Assembly: GCA_902826935.1 (NCBI GenBank) | Contig: CADEGR010000006.1 | Coordinates: forward strand, 11,621 to 48,470 | Source of the DNA: an uncultured Alphaproteobacteria bacterium | GTDB lineage: Bacteria > Pseudomonadota > Alphaproteobacteria > Geminicoccales > Geminicoccaceae | Reading direction: 5' to 3' | Length of the DNA stretch: 36,850 nucleotides | Part shown: in pieces, positions 8,967 to 17,384 of the stretch | Layout of the letters: each line of letters starts with the position of its first letter | Position numbering within the stretch: the first letter of the stretch is position 1 | Program-made: the position numbers and the translations under genes | Notes under the pieces: model-generated | What the model was told of the DNA's origin: nothing | The model's database searches: none | The model's input: only the letters and a program-made list of their open reading frames with translations

Positions 8967-10286
8967 TCAGCCGCCGAGCGGGCCGCAGCGGGTGGCGAGC
9001 TGGCCAGCGCCGTCGAAGGCGAGCGGAGCTGCCTCGCCCATGGCCACGACGCCGGCCTGGCCGTCCAGCTCCTGATAGAGCGCCGGCGAGACCAGGACCT
9101 CCTCCAGATGCAGGGTCGAGCAGATCTGACAGAGGCGCGCGGCCATGGGATCGTCCTGCCAGCAGCTGGCGACCAGCGCCCGCAGGGCAGTCCGGTCGTC
9201 CGCCAGCACGACCGGCATCCGAGCCGCCTCGATCGTGGTCGAGACCACCCCGTTCAGATACATCTTGGCCAGGTCCAGGCCATGGACCACGGCCCGGGTG
9301 GTGTAGTCGGCGAGGCCCAGCCCGATGCCATTGCCCTCGGATTCGGGCGTGACGCCCAGCACCGCGATCTTGTGGATCAGCGGCCGCTTGGGCGCCGCCA
9401 CGCCGCGGATGTCGATCCGGCCGGTGACCGCGCAGTCCATGCCAGCGCCCGAGATCTCCTTGCCGATCCATTCCACGATCAGGCCGTCGAGCTGGGCAAA
9501 GGGCAGCTTCGCGATCAGGGTCTTGGCCTGCTGGAGCAGGCGCTGGTCGGTCTCGTAGATCGCTTCCGGCTCGACCCCTTCCAGGGTCACCAGCTGCTTG
9601 TCGGCATTCTCGACCAGGGCCAGGCCATAGGCGATCGGGGCTTGGGCGATGGCGATCCGGGCCAGCTCCGGCAGCACCTCGGTATAGCCGCGCGGGCCGA
9701 GCACGTGGACGTTGCGGGCACCCTCGGCCTTGCCCAGCCCGACCGCGATCAGCTTGGTCAGGCCGCTCTCGACCGGCCGGTCGAAGCTGGTATGGGACTT
9801 GACCCGGTTGATCAGGAGCACGGCGTCCGCCTCGGCCGCGTTGCGGTCGAACTTGCAGCGCGGGCCGGCCGGCGTGGCGCCGTAATCGACCACCTCCATG
9901 GTGGCGCGGACCGGCGCGCCGACGGTCGCCTCGGTGATGCCGAGATGGGCCAGGACCTGGGCCTGGCCCTCGGCCGTGCCGCCGCCATGGGTGCCCATGG
10001 CCGGAACGATGAAGGGCGCGAGGCCACGGCCCTTGAGATGCGCCACCGCTGCCTTGGCGACCTGGTCGATCCGGGCGATGCCGCGGCTGCCGACCGCGAC
10101 CGCGACGCTGGCGCTGCTGGCCAGCTCGGCGAGCCGGCGCGACGCTCCGAGCGCCGTCTCGACCGCGGCCTCGAGATCCGCGATCGGCGTGCCCTTGGGC
10201 TGCGGCAGGCGCACCCGGCGCATTGGCGGCAGCGGCACATGGTCGAGAAATGGCAGGTGGACCTCGGGAAACTGCGGCGTCAGCAT
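8967..10286 (-). CDS. DUF2088 / LarA-like hydroxyacid racemase family protein
   Basis: Divergent member of the nickel-dependent lactate racemase (LarA) superfamily, 439 residues. The presumed nickel-pincer-cofactor positions can be traced: PAMGTHGGGT (H100), NRVKSHTSFDRP (H165), GLTKLIAVGLGK (K178 or K186) and NVHVLG (H194), spaced much as in LarA. Its sequence is otherwise quite unlike the classical LarA at 12786, and its substrate is unknown; superfamily members racemise or epimerise 2-hydroxyacids. The cofactor-making genes larB, larC and larE are not in this window. ATG 10286 has GGGGAGG six bases upstream. An RraA-like aldolase follows on the same strand, which suggests hydroxy-acid breakdown, though this is inference. 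Confidence 0.75.
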   Translation of the reverse strand: MLTPQFPEVHLPFLDHVPLPPMRRVRLPQPKGTPIADLEAAVETALGASRRLAELASSASVAVAVGSRGIARIDQVAKAAVAHLKGRGLAPFIVPAMGTHGGGTAEGQAQVLAHLGITEATVGAPVRATMEVVDYGATPAGPRCKFDRNAAEADAVLLINRVKSHTSFDRPVESGLTKLIAVGLGKAEGARNVHVLGPRGYTEVLPELARIAIAQAPIAYGLALVENADKQLVTLEGVEPEAIYETDQRLLQQAKTLIAKLPFAQLDGLIVEWIGKEISGAGMDCAVTGRIDIRGVAAPKRPLIHKIAVLGVTPESEGNGIGLGLADYTTRAVVHGLDLAKMYLNGVVSTTIEAARMPVVLADDRTALRALVASCWQDDPMAARLCQICSTLHLEEVLVSPALYQELDGQAGVVAMGEAAPLAFDGAGQLATRCGPLGG

Positions 10287-10396
10287 GCTTGGCCTCCCCT
10301 GGCGGCGATGGTGCTTGCGGCGCACTCGACCTGGCATGATTTTAGCAGCTTTTGCCGCGCCGCGATGCAGCCGGCGACCAGCTTTGGGAGGGGAGC

Positions 10397-10930
10397 TTGC
10401 CAGAGGCGATTGGCGCGGCGTCGGAGCGGCTGATCATCCGCCCGGCGCAGGTGAGCGATCTCAACGAGATCCAGGCGATCTACGCGCTCGAGGTGGCGGA
10501 GGGCACCGCGTCGTTCGAGCTGACGCCGCCCGACCTCGCCGAGATGACCGCCCGCTGGCAGGCGATCCGGGCCGCCGATTTGCCCTATCTCGTGGCCGAG
10601 CGGGCCGGCCAGATCGCGGGCTACGCCTATGCCAGCCCGTACCGGCCGCGCCCGGCCTACCGCTTCAGCGTCGAGAATTCGGTCTACGTCGCCCGTGCTG
10701 CGCGCGGCCAGGCGATCGGGACCGTGCTCCTGGCAATGCTGATCGAGCAGGCCAGCCTCATCGGCATGCGCCAGATGATCGCGATCATCGGCGATTCTGC
10801 CAATCTCGCCTCGATCCGGTTGCATGAGCGGGCCGGCTTCGCGCCCGTCGGCACGCTCAGGAGCGTCGGCTTCAAGTTCGAGCGCTGGCTGGACACCGTG
10901 ATCATGCAGCGGGCGCTGGCGCCCAGCTAG
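10397..10930 (+). CDS. GNAT acetyltransferase, phosphinothricin/methionine sulfone type
   Basis: GCN5-related N-acetyltransferase of the Pat/MnaT branch, 177 residues. Typical features are RLIIRPAQVSDLNEIQAIYA, the GTASFELTPPDLAEM segment and the acetyl-CoA loop RGQAIGTVLLAML. The closing HERAGFAPVGTLRSVGFKF and LDTVIMQR also fit this branch, whose members acetylate phosphinothricin, methionine sulfone/sulfoximine or similar amino-acid analogues. The start is taken as TTG 10397 because GGGAGGGGAGC lies directly upstream; no ATG precedes the conserved fold. It diverges from the LarA-like gene across about 110 bp and is convergent with the GMC gene (6 bp apart). Confidence 0.85.
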   Translation: MPEAIGAASERLIIRPAQVSDLNEIQAIYALEVAEGTASFELTPPDLAEMTARWQAIRAADLPYLVAERAGQIAGYAYASPYRPRPAYRFSVENSVYVARAARGQAIGTVLLAMLIEQASLIGMRQMIAIIGDSANLASIRLHERAGFAPVGTLRSVGFKFERWLDTVIMQRALAPS

Positions 10931-10936
10931 CGCCGC

Positions 10937-12505
10937 CTAGACGAACACCTTGGCCTTGAGATGGTCGGCCAGGCGGAGCGCCAGGGCTACGATGTTCAAG
11001 GTCGGCGCGCCATGGTCGCCGGTCGAGAAGATCGAGCTGCCGGCAATATATAGGTTGCCGACCGAATGGACCCGGCCGTTGCGGTCGACCACGCCATCGA
11101 CCGGGTCGTCGCTCATCCGGGTGGTGCCCATATGATGCCAGCCGCCATCGGCCCATTGCGGCGGATCCTCCTCGAACGGCTGCAGCCGGCCGAGATTGAG
11201 CCGGCCGAACTCCTGGGCCAGCAGGTCGCGCATGCCGCGGAAGGTCCGGTGATCGAGCTCGCTGAACTGCCAGTCCAGCCGGGCGATCGGCATGCCCAGC
11301 CGGTCCAACCGGTCGGTCAGGGTCACGCGGCTGTCCGGATTGGGCACCTGCTCGCCGACATAGCGCAGCGCCACCGTGTTCGGATAGCTGCGGACATCCG
11401 ACGAGCCGTACCAGATCCGCCGGCCGATCGCCGCCGAGACCGGGCCGATATCCTCGGCGATATTGCCCAGATGGCGCCAAAGGTTCTCCGGCACATGGCC
11501 GCGCAGCACGGCCTGCTTGACGGTGCGGAAGGAATGCTCGCCGGCGCTCAGGACCTGGTCCCGGAACTGGATCGCCTGGTTGCCGATGCCGGCTTTTGCC
11601 TGGGCCTCGCGGCTGAGCCGCAGATGAATGCTGAGGCCTGGCGTCATCTCGTCGGGCAGCTCGATGCCATAAAAATGCGGATCGAACGGCATCCGGGTCA
11701 TCAGATTGCCGAGGTGGAAATGGCCGTGGTCCATGAAGTAGCGGCCGACCCGGTCATGGCGATTGCCCAGGCCCGCTTTCTCGACATCATTCGAGACCAG
11801 CAGCATGCGCGCATTCTCGATGCCGCCGCAGGCGAGCACGAAGGCCTTCGCCTTGATCTTGAACTGGTTGCCGGCGAAGGTCGTGGCGCTGACTTCATCG
11901 ACCCACTGGCCGTCCGGCTTGGCGTGGAAGGCCTTGATCGAGGTGTCGAGGCAGAGCTTGACGTTGCTGGCATCCAGGAGCGGCTGGCGGTAGACCTCGC
12001 CGAAGCGGGTATAGGGCGAGATCTGGAAGACCGCGTGGCGGATGGCGCTTTGCTGGTCGAAATCGAAATAGCCGATCTTGCGCTGCTTGGACCAATAGGC
12101 CGGATCGGTCTGGACCTGGCCGATCTGGCAGAGCTCGGCAGCACGCGGCAGATAGGGATCGATATCGGCGCGCCGGATCGGCCAGCCGCTATGGGGGATC
12201 CAGTCGCGCCGCTCGAAGGTCTCGGGCTCGAGCGGCCGGCAGAAGCCGGCCCAGTGATTGCTGCAGCCGCCGAACAGCCGCAGCCGCATGTCCATGATCT
12301 CATAGGGCAGATGATCGGCCACGACCTGGTTCAGCTCGTGGACCGCGTCGTCGAACTCGAAGCCGCCGGACTCGATCAGCATGACGTCGAGCGGCTGGCC
12401 GGCCAGCGCCAGGGCCAGGGAGATGCCGGCCGGGCCGCCGCCGACGATGCACAGGTCGGTCGACAGCTCGCTGCCGGCCTCGATCTTGCGGCCGTCGATC
12501 AGCAT
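10937..12505 (-). CDS. GMC-family FAD-dependent oxidoreductase
   Basis: Flavoprotein of the glucose-methanol-choline family, 522 residues. The FAD-binding motif is DLCIVGGGPAGISLALALAG (about 18-37), and the C-terminal half carries GGWHHMGTTRMSDDP and the flavin-contacting NLYIAGSSIFSTGDHGAPTL. The His in WHHMG is in the region of the catalytic base. LFGGCSNHWAG is characteristic of the gluconate-dehydrogenase-like and sugar/alcohol dehydrogenase branch rather than choline dehydrogenase. No twin-arginine or Sec signal is seen, so it is probably cytosolic or recruited by a partner; no cytochrome or gamma subunit is nearby. ATG 12505 is selected, with only a weak GGGTGG site. A promoter-like TTGACT-N16-TATCTC lies at 12570-12597. 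Confidence 0.82.
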   Translation of the reverse strand: MLIDGRKIEAGSELSTDLCIVGGGPAGISLALALAGQPLDVMLIESGGFEFDDAVHELNQVVADHLPYEIMDMRLRLFGGCSNHWAGFCRPLEPETFERRDWIPHSGWPIRRADIDPYLPRAAELCQIGQVQTDPAYWSKQRKIGYFDFDQQSAIRHAVFQISPYTRFGEVYRQPLLDASNVKLCLDTSIKAFHAKPDGQWVDEVSATTFAGNQFKIKAKAFVLACGGIENARMLLVSNDVEKAGLGNRHDRVGRYFMDHGHFHLGNLMTRMPFDPHFYGIELPDEMTPGLSIHLRLSREAQAKAGIGNQAIQFRDQVLSAGEHSFRTVKQAVLRGHVPENLWRHLGNIAEDIGPVSAAIGRRIWYGSSDVRSYPNTVALRYVGEQVPNPDSRVTLTDRLDRLGMPIARLDWQFSELDHRTFRGMRDLLAQEFGRLNLGRLQPFEEDPPQWADGGWHHMGTTRMSDDPVDGVVDRNGRVHSVGNLYIAGSSIFSTGDHGAPTLNIVALALRLADHLKAKVFV

Positions 12506-12569
12506 TGACCACCCGGGGCGTGGTTCATGACATGGGCTCGTTGGCTGTTCTGGGGATGCGGTTCGTCCC

Positions 12570-12597
12570 GAGATACCGGACCAGCCGCCACAGTCAA
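12570..12597 (-). promoter_or_regulatory. Putative promoter of the GMC oxidoreductase gene
   Basis: On the minus strand TTGACT (12592-12597) and TATCTC (12570-12575) are separated by 16 bases, about 65 bp upstream of the start codon. The -35 matches five of six consensus positions; the -10 four of six. Inferred from sequence alone. Confidence 0.45.
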
Positions 12598-12785
12598 CGG
12601 CATTTCCGACAAGCTTTGTAAAATTTGCGACATGAAGGCGCGTCGCAGCAGCGGGTCGAGGGCCGATCCGGTCATGGCCTCGCTTGCCGCCAGCGCCGCC
12701 TGCGTGCCATGCTTGCCGCCTGGAAAAGCAGCCGCTGCGGCGCTCTGTAGCCCCTGCACGGCGGCCCAACTGCGAGACCTGCGCG

Positions 12786-14075
12786 ATGCGGATCGAGCTG
12801 AGCTACGGCAAGAGCGGCCTGCCGGTCGAGCTGGCCGACGATCTGGCGGTGACCGTGATCCGCAAGCCGCCGATGCCGCTCCTGCCTGACCCGGAGGCCG
12901 CGATCCGGGCGGCGCTGGCAGCGCCGGTCGGCGTGCCGGCCCTGGCGGCGCTGGCCGCCGGCAAGCAAAGCGCCTGCATCCTGATCTGCGACATCACCCG
13001 GCCCGTGCCGAACCATTTGTTCCTGCGGCCGCTGATCGAGACCCTGCTCGCGGCCGGCATGCCCGCCGGGGGCATCACGGTCCTGGTCGCGACCGGCCTG
13101 CACCGGCCGAACGAGGGCGCCGAGCTGGCGGCGCTGGTCGGCGACCCTTGGGTGCTGCAGACCGTGCGGGTCGAGAACCACTTTGCCCGCAACGATGCCG
13201 ATCACGTCGATCTCGGCCGGACCCGGACCCGCGGCACCCCGGTCAAGCTCGACCGCCGCTTCGTCACCGCCGAGCTCAAGATCGCGACCGGGCTGGTCGA
13301 GCCGCATTTCATGGCCGGCTGGTCGGGCGGCCGCAAGGTGATCGCGCCCGGCATCGCCCACAAAGACACGATCACGACCTTTCACAGCGCCCGCTTCATG
13401 GAGGATCCGGCCGCCGCCAACTGCAACCTCGCCCGCAACCCCCTGCATGAGGAGCAGCTGGAGATCGTCGGCATGCTGGGCGGGGCGCTCGCCCTCAACA
13501 CCGTGATCGACGAGGCGCGGCGGCTGTCCTTCGTCAATTTCGGCGAGATCGTGGCCAGCCACCTCGCGGCGGTCGAGCATATCCGCCGCTTCGCCGAGGT
13601 GCCGGTGCCCGAGCGCTTTCGGACCGTGGTGACCAGTGCTGCCGGCTATCCGCTCGATCAGACCTACTACCAGACCGTGAAGGGCATGGTGGCGCCCCTG
13701 GACATCCTGGCGCCGGGCGGCGATCTGATCATCGCGTCCGCCTGCAGCGAGGGCATGGGCTCGGACGAGTTCAGGGCGGCGCAGCAGCGCCTGGTCGCGG
13801 GCGGGCCGGAGCAGTTCCTGGCCGAAATCAGCGCCAAGCGCTTTGCCGAGATCGACGAGTGGCAGACCGAGATGCAGCTGAAGCCAATGCGGGTCGGCTC
13901 GATCCAGCTGGTGACCGACGGCCTCGATGCCGACGAGCGTGCGCTCACCGGCGTCAACCTCGCGCCGTCGCTGCCGGCCGCGATCGCCGCCAGCCTGGCG
14001 CGCAGCGGCGAGCGGCGCCTGGCGGTGATCCCGGAAGGCCCTTACGTGGTGCCGGTCTACCGGCCGGCGGCATGA
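12786..14075 (+). CDS. larA: Nickel-dependent lactate racemase family protein
   Basis: Classical-type LarA, 429 residues, interconverting D- and L-2-hydroxyacids with a nickel-pincer nucleotide bound to a lysine. The hallmark residues fall almost exactly at the positions known from Lactobacillus LarA: CDITRPVPNH (D69, R72), ATGLHRP (H106), EPHFMAGWSGGRK (H174 and the cofactor lysine K184) and H200 in TTFHSARF. ARNPLHEEQ follows. Substrate may be lactate or another hydroxyacid. Cofactor genes larBCE are absent from the window. ATG 12786 is chosen, with GAG about nine bases upstream; longer frames run into the divergent promoter region. The stop codon overlaps the start of the next gene, a GNAT acetyltransferase, indicating translational coupling. 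Confidence 0.87.
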   Translation: MRIELSYGKSGLPVELADDLAVTVIRKPPMPLLPDPEAAIRAALAAPVGVPALAALAAGKQSACILICDITRPVPNHLFLRPLIETLLAAGMPAGGITVLVATGLHRPNEGAELAALVGDPWVLQTVRVENHFARNDADHVDLGRTRTRGTPVKLDRRFVTAELKIATGLVEPHFMAGWSGGRKVIAPGIAHKDTITTFHSARFMEDPAAANCNLARNPLHEEQLEIVGMLGGALALNTVIDEARRLSFVNFGEIVASHLAAVEHIRRFAEVPVPERFRTVVTSAAGYPLDQTYYQTVKGMVAPLDILAPGGDLIIASACSEGMGSDEFRAAQQRLVAGGPEQFLAEISAKRFAEIDEWQTEMQLKPMRVGSIQLVTDGLDADERALTGVNLAPSLPAAIAASLARSGERRLAVIPEGPYVVPVYRPAA

Positions 14076-14569
14076 GCGAGGCCGAGATCAGGGTACGGCC
14101 GGCCACCGCCGCCGACCGGCCGGCGGTCTGGGCGATCCTCCAGCCGATCCTGCAAGCCGGCGAGACCTACACCCTGCCGCGCGACCTCGATGAGGCGGGA
14201 GCGCTCGCCTACTGGTTCGGCCCGACCCACCAGGTCTTCGTCGCGGTCCAGGGCGACCAGGTGCTGGGCACCTATTATCTGCGGCCCAATCAGGCGGGCG
14301 GTGGCGACCATGTCGGCAATTGCGGCTACATGACCGCGCCGGCGGCGGCCGGGCGCGGCGTCGCCCGGGCGATGTGCGCCGACAGCCTGGCGCGGGCGCG
14401 CGCCGCCGGGTTCACGGCACTCCAGTTCAATTTCGTGGTCGCCACCAACCAGCGCGCGATCCGGCTGTGGCAGAGCTTCGGCTTCGAGATCGTGGGCCGC
14501 CTGCCGCAGGCTTTCCGCCATCCAAGCGCCGGCCTGGTCGACGCCCTGGTCATGTACCGGCTGCTGTGA
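14072..14569 (+). CDS. GNAT family N-acetyltransferase
   Basis: GCN5-related acetyltransferase, 165 residues, of unknown substrate. IRVRPATAADRPAVWAILQPIL is a typical beta1-alpha1 start, GRGVARAMC is the acetyl-CoA loop and ATNQRAIRLWQSFGFEIVG the C-terminal signature. The ATG overlaps the larA stop codon (ATGA), so it is translated from the same mRNA. The close tie to a racemase is curious but does not by itself define a function; an acylated hydroxy- or amino-acid substrate would be one possibility. Confidence 0.85.
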   Translation: MSEAEIRVRPATAADRPAVWAILQPILQAGETYTLPRDLDEAGALAYWFGPTHQVFVAVQGDQVLGTYYLRPNQAGGGDHVGNCGYMTAPAAAGRGVARAMCADSLARARAAGFTALQFNFVVATNQRAIRLWQSFGFEIVGRLPQAFRHPSAGLVDALVMYRLL

Positions 14570-14607
14570 GCCGCGCCCGCCGCGTGCGGCAGTAGCGGCG
14601 GCTCTCG

Positions 14608-15513
14608 ATGGAGCTCTGGGTCCCGATCACGATCGGCGCCGCGTTCCTGCAGAACCTGCGCTCGGCCCTGCAAAAGCACCTGACCGGGCAGCTCAGCACG
14701 GTGGGCGCCACCGCGGCCCGCTTCGTCTACGCCGCCCCCTTGGCGCTCGCCTATGTGCTGCTGCTGGCGCAAGCGAGCGGTTCGCCGCTGCCGGCGCCGA
14801 ATGCGGCCTTTCTCGGCCATGTGGTGCTGGGCGGCCTGCTCCAGATCGTGGCGACCGCCTGCCTGATCCGGCTGTTCGCCATGCGCAACTTCGCGGTCGG
14901 CACGGCGCTCGCCAAGACCGAGGTGGTCCAGGCGGCATTGTTCGGCCTGGTGATCCTGGGCGAACGGCCAAGCGCTGCCGCGGTCGCCGCCATTCTGATC
15001 AGCCTGCTCGGCGTGCTCCTGATCGCGCTGGCACCACGCCGGACCCGCCTCCAGGCGCTCGCGGCCGGCCTGCTCGATCCGGCGGCGCTGCTAGGTCTCG
15101 CGGCGGGCGCCTGCTTCGGGATCTCGGCCGTGGCCTATCGCGCTGCCGCCCTGACGCTTGAGGATAGCGGCGTCGCCATGGCCGCCGCCTACACGCTCGC
15201 GGCGGTCACCATCGGCCAGACGGTCGCGATCCTGCTCTATCTCGGCCACCGCGAGCCGGGCGAGCTGGCCCGGCTGTTCGGCGCCTGGCGGATCGCCGCC
15301 TGGACCGGCCTGGCCGGCATGCTGGGCTCAGCCTGCTGGTTCACGGCGATGACGCTGCAGAACGCCGCTTATGTCCGAGCACTCGGCCAGGTCGAGCTCC
15401 TGTTCACCTTCGCCGCGTCCTATCTGGTGTTCGGCGAGCGCAGCCGGCGCGGCGAGCTGGTCGGCATCGCCCTGGTGGCCATCGGCATCCTGCTCCTGCT
15501 GCTTGGTCCCTAG
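14608..15513 (+). CDS. EamA/DMT-superfamily transporter
   Basis: Inner-membrane drug/metabolite transporter, 301 residues, with about ten hydrophobic helices in two EamA repeats (roughly 1-135 and 150-300). LRSALQKHLTGQLSTVGATA marks the first helix-loop region, and FAMRNFAVGTALAKTEVVQA and YVRALGQVELLFTFAASYLV are the equivalent conserved segments near the ends of each repeat. Substrates of the family are small metabolites, amino acids or their derivatives; none can be named. It lies 38 bp downstream of the GNAT gene and may be read through from larA. It is convergent with the esterase gene, nine bases apart. Confidence 0.85.
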   Translation: MELWVPITIGAAFLQNLRSALQKHLTGQLSTVGATAARFVYAAPLALAYVLLLAQASGSPLPAPNAAFLGHVVLGGLLQIVATACLIRLFAMRNFAVGTALAKTEVVQAALFGLVILGERPSAAAVAAILISLLGVLLIALAPRRTRLQALAAGLLDPAALLGLAAGACFGISAVAYRAAALTLEDSGVAMAAAYTLAAVTIGQTVAILLYLGHREPGELARLFGAWRIAAWTGLAGMLGSACWFTAMTLQNAAYVRALGQVELLFTFAASYLVFGERSRRGELVGIALVAIGILLLLLGP

Positions 15514-15522
15514 CGAGCGCGC

Positions 15523-16479
15523 TCAAAGCGCCCCCAGCATGCCCCGGATCGCAGCGCCGGCATCCTGCAGCGCCAGCAGCGCCAGATCGCAGCGCTTGGT
15601 CAGCTGCAAAAAGCCATGGACCAGCCCCGGATAGGCCCGGCAGTCATGGACCACGCCGGCGGCATCGAGGCGGGCGGCCAGCTCGCGCGTGTCGTCGGCG
15701 AGCGGATCGACCGTGCCGTAGTTCAAGAACAAGGGCGGCAGGCCGGCCAGATCGGCCAGCAGCGGCTCGGCCAGCGGCTGACCCCTGCCCTCGGCACCCA
15801 GATAATGCTGCCAGAACCAGCCCATCTCGCGGCTGCTCAGGCGGTAGGAGCCGTCACCGAATTGCTGGTGCGATTCGGTGCCGAGCCGCGCCCAGTAGCA
15901 GCCATAGAACAAGGCAGCGCCCAGCGGCAGAGCCAAGCCCTGGTCGCGCAGGCTGAGCAGGCAGGCCAGCGCCAGATTGGCGCCCGCGGAATCGCCGGCC
16001 AGCACCATGCGCGCCACGTCCAGCTCGAGGTTGCCTGCCTCGGCCTGCAGCCAGCGCAGCACCGCCAGGCAGTCATCGAGCCCGGCCGGAAACGGCGCCT
16101 CGGGTGCCAGCCGGTAGTCGATTCCGACCACGGCCGCCCCGGTTTCGGCGGCCAGCAGGCGCATCAGCCGCTGATGGGTATCGATCGAGCCGAGCACGAA
16201 GCCGCCGCCATGGATGTAAGGGATCACCGCGAGCCCCGGCGTCGCCACCGGCCGCAGGATTCGCACCGGGATCGGATTGGCGGGTCCGGGCACCTCGTGG
16301 CTCTCGATCTCGGCCATCGGCGGCAAGGGCTCGTTCCAGACCCGGTTGTCCGCTGCCATCTGGGCGCGCGCCTCGTCGACGCTCAGCGTGGTCCGATCCG
16401 GCCGTGCCGCGGCCGCGGCCTCCGCCAGGATCTCGGCGATCTGCGGATCAACATAGGGCGCGGCGTCCGGACGGCTCAT
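15523..16479 (-). CDS. Alpha/beta hydrolase, HSL-type esterase
   Basis: Carboxylesterase of the hormone-sensitive-lipase type (family IV), 318 residues. The oxyanion-hole motif HGGGFVLGS starts at about 90, the nucleophile is S164 in AGDSAGANLA, and the triad is completed by D258 (GTVDPLADD) and H288 (GLVHGF). No signal peptide is seen. Its ATG overlaps the stop of the amidohydrolase upstream by four bases, so the two are co-translated and may act in one pathway, for example opening a lactone and cleaving an ester. The substrate is unknown. Confidence 0.88.
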   Translation of the reverse strand: MSRPDAAPYVDPQIAEILAEAAAAARPDRTTLSVDEARAQMAADNRVWNEPLPPMAEIESHEVPGPANPIPVRILRPVATPGLAVIPYIHGGGFVLGSIDTHQRLMRLLAAETGAAVVGIDYRLAPEAPFPAGLDDCLAVLRWLQAEAGNLELDVARMVLAGDSAGANLALACLLSLRDQGLALPLGAALFYGCYWARLGTESHQQFGDGSYRLSSREMGWFWQHYLGAEGRGQPLAEPLLADLAGLPPLFLNYGTVDPLADDTRELAARLDAAGVVHDCRAYPGLVHGFLQLTKRCDLALLALQDAGAAIRGMLGAL

Positions 16480-17342
16480 GCCGGGCTAGGCCCGAGCCGG
16501 TAGGCGGCGATGGCATTGTCATGGAACACCTGGCGCCGCTCGCGCTCGCTGCAGCCGGCCAGCGCCTGCTCGACGATCGCGACCCAGGCCGGATAGCGGT
16601 GGGTCTGCTCCGAAACCGGCCAGTCGCTCGCGAACAGCAGCCGGTCCGGGCCGAAGCAGTCGATGGCATGGTCGAGATAGGGCCGGATCTGCTCGAGCGT
16701 CCAGCTGGCATGGTCGGCCTCGGTGATCACGCCGGACAGCTTGCAGACCACGTTCGGCATGGCCGCCAGCTCGCGCAGCTGGCTGGCCCAGGGCTCGAAC
16801 AGCCCAGCCGCGATTGCCGGCTTGGCGATGTGATCGAGCACGAAGCGGACCTCCGGGCAGCGCCTGACCAGCTCGATCACGGCCGGCAGCTGCTGGTGGG
16901 TCAGGCACAGATCGAAGCTGAGATCGAGCGGCGGCAGGAGCTTCAGCCCCTCGATGAAGCCCGGCTGCAGGCAGAACCCGGGATCGGGCTCGCTCTGGAT
17001 CAGCCGGCGCACGCCCTTGAGCAGACCATGGTCCGCCAGCGCCGCCAGATCCGCCTCGACCGCGCGGCCATGCTCCAGCGGCAGGGCCGCGACCATGCCC
17101 TGCAGCCGCGGCTCGGCGGCCGCCAGCTCGGCGACGAACGCCGCCTCCGCCAGATGCTGGCCCGGATCGACCGCGACCTCGACAAAGACCAGCCCGGCCA
17201 CCGCGATCGGTCCGCAGGCGGCATCATACTCGGCGATCAGATGCGGCCCCTGCAGCACCGGGATGCCCGCCATCCAGCTGTAGCTCAGCCGGCCCGGATC
17301 ATAGAGATGGACATGGGTGTCGATGATCGCGAAATCAGGCAT
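16476..17342 (-). CDS. Amidohydrolase-family lactonase (COG3618-like)
   Basis: TIM-barrel amidohydrolase, 288 residues, of the group containing 2-pyrone-4,6-dicarboxylate and sugar-lactone hydrolases. Metal-site motifs are IIDTHVHLYDP (H10, H12), LCLTHQQLP, RFVLDHIAKPAI and LLFASDWPVSE, and the strand-ending WVAIVEQAL is usual. Members open lactone rings; which one is not evident. ATG 17342 has GGAG seven bases upstream. It is the first gene of a two-gene unit with the HSL-type esterase and lies 42 bp from the RpiR-type regulator encoded upstream on the same strand, which may control it. Confidence 0.85.
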   Translation of the reverse strand: MPDFAIIDTHVHLYDPGRLSYSWMAGIPVLQGPHLIAEYDAACGPIAVAGLVFVEVAVDPGQHLAEAAFVAELAAAEPRLQGMVAALPLEHGRAVEADLAALADHGLLKGVRRLIQSEPDPGFCLQPGFIEGLKLLPPLDLSFDLCLTHQQLPAVIELVRRCPEVRFVLDHIAKPAIAAGLFEPWASQLRELAAMPNVVCKLSGVITEADHASWTLEQIRPYLDHAIDCFGPDRLLFASDWPVSEQTHRYPAWVAIVEQALAGCSERERRQVFHDNAIAAYRLGPSPA

Positions 17343-17384
17343 GGCTTCGCTCCCCCGCCAGCGCGCAGCCGCGCTCGCCCCCCA

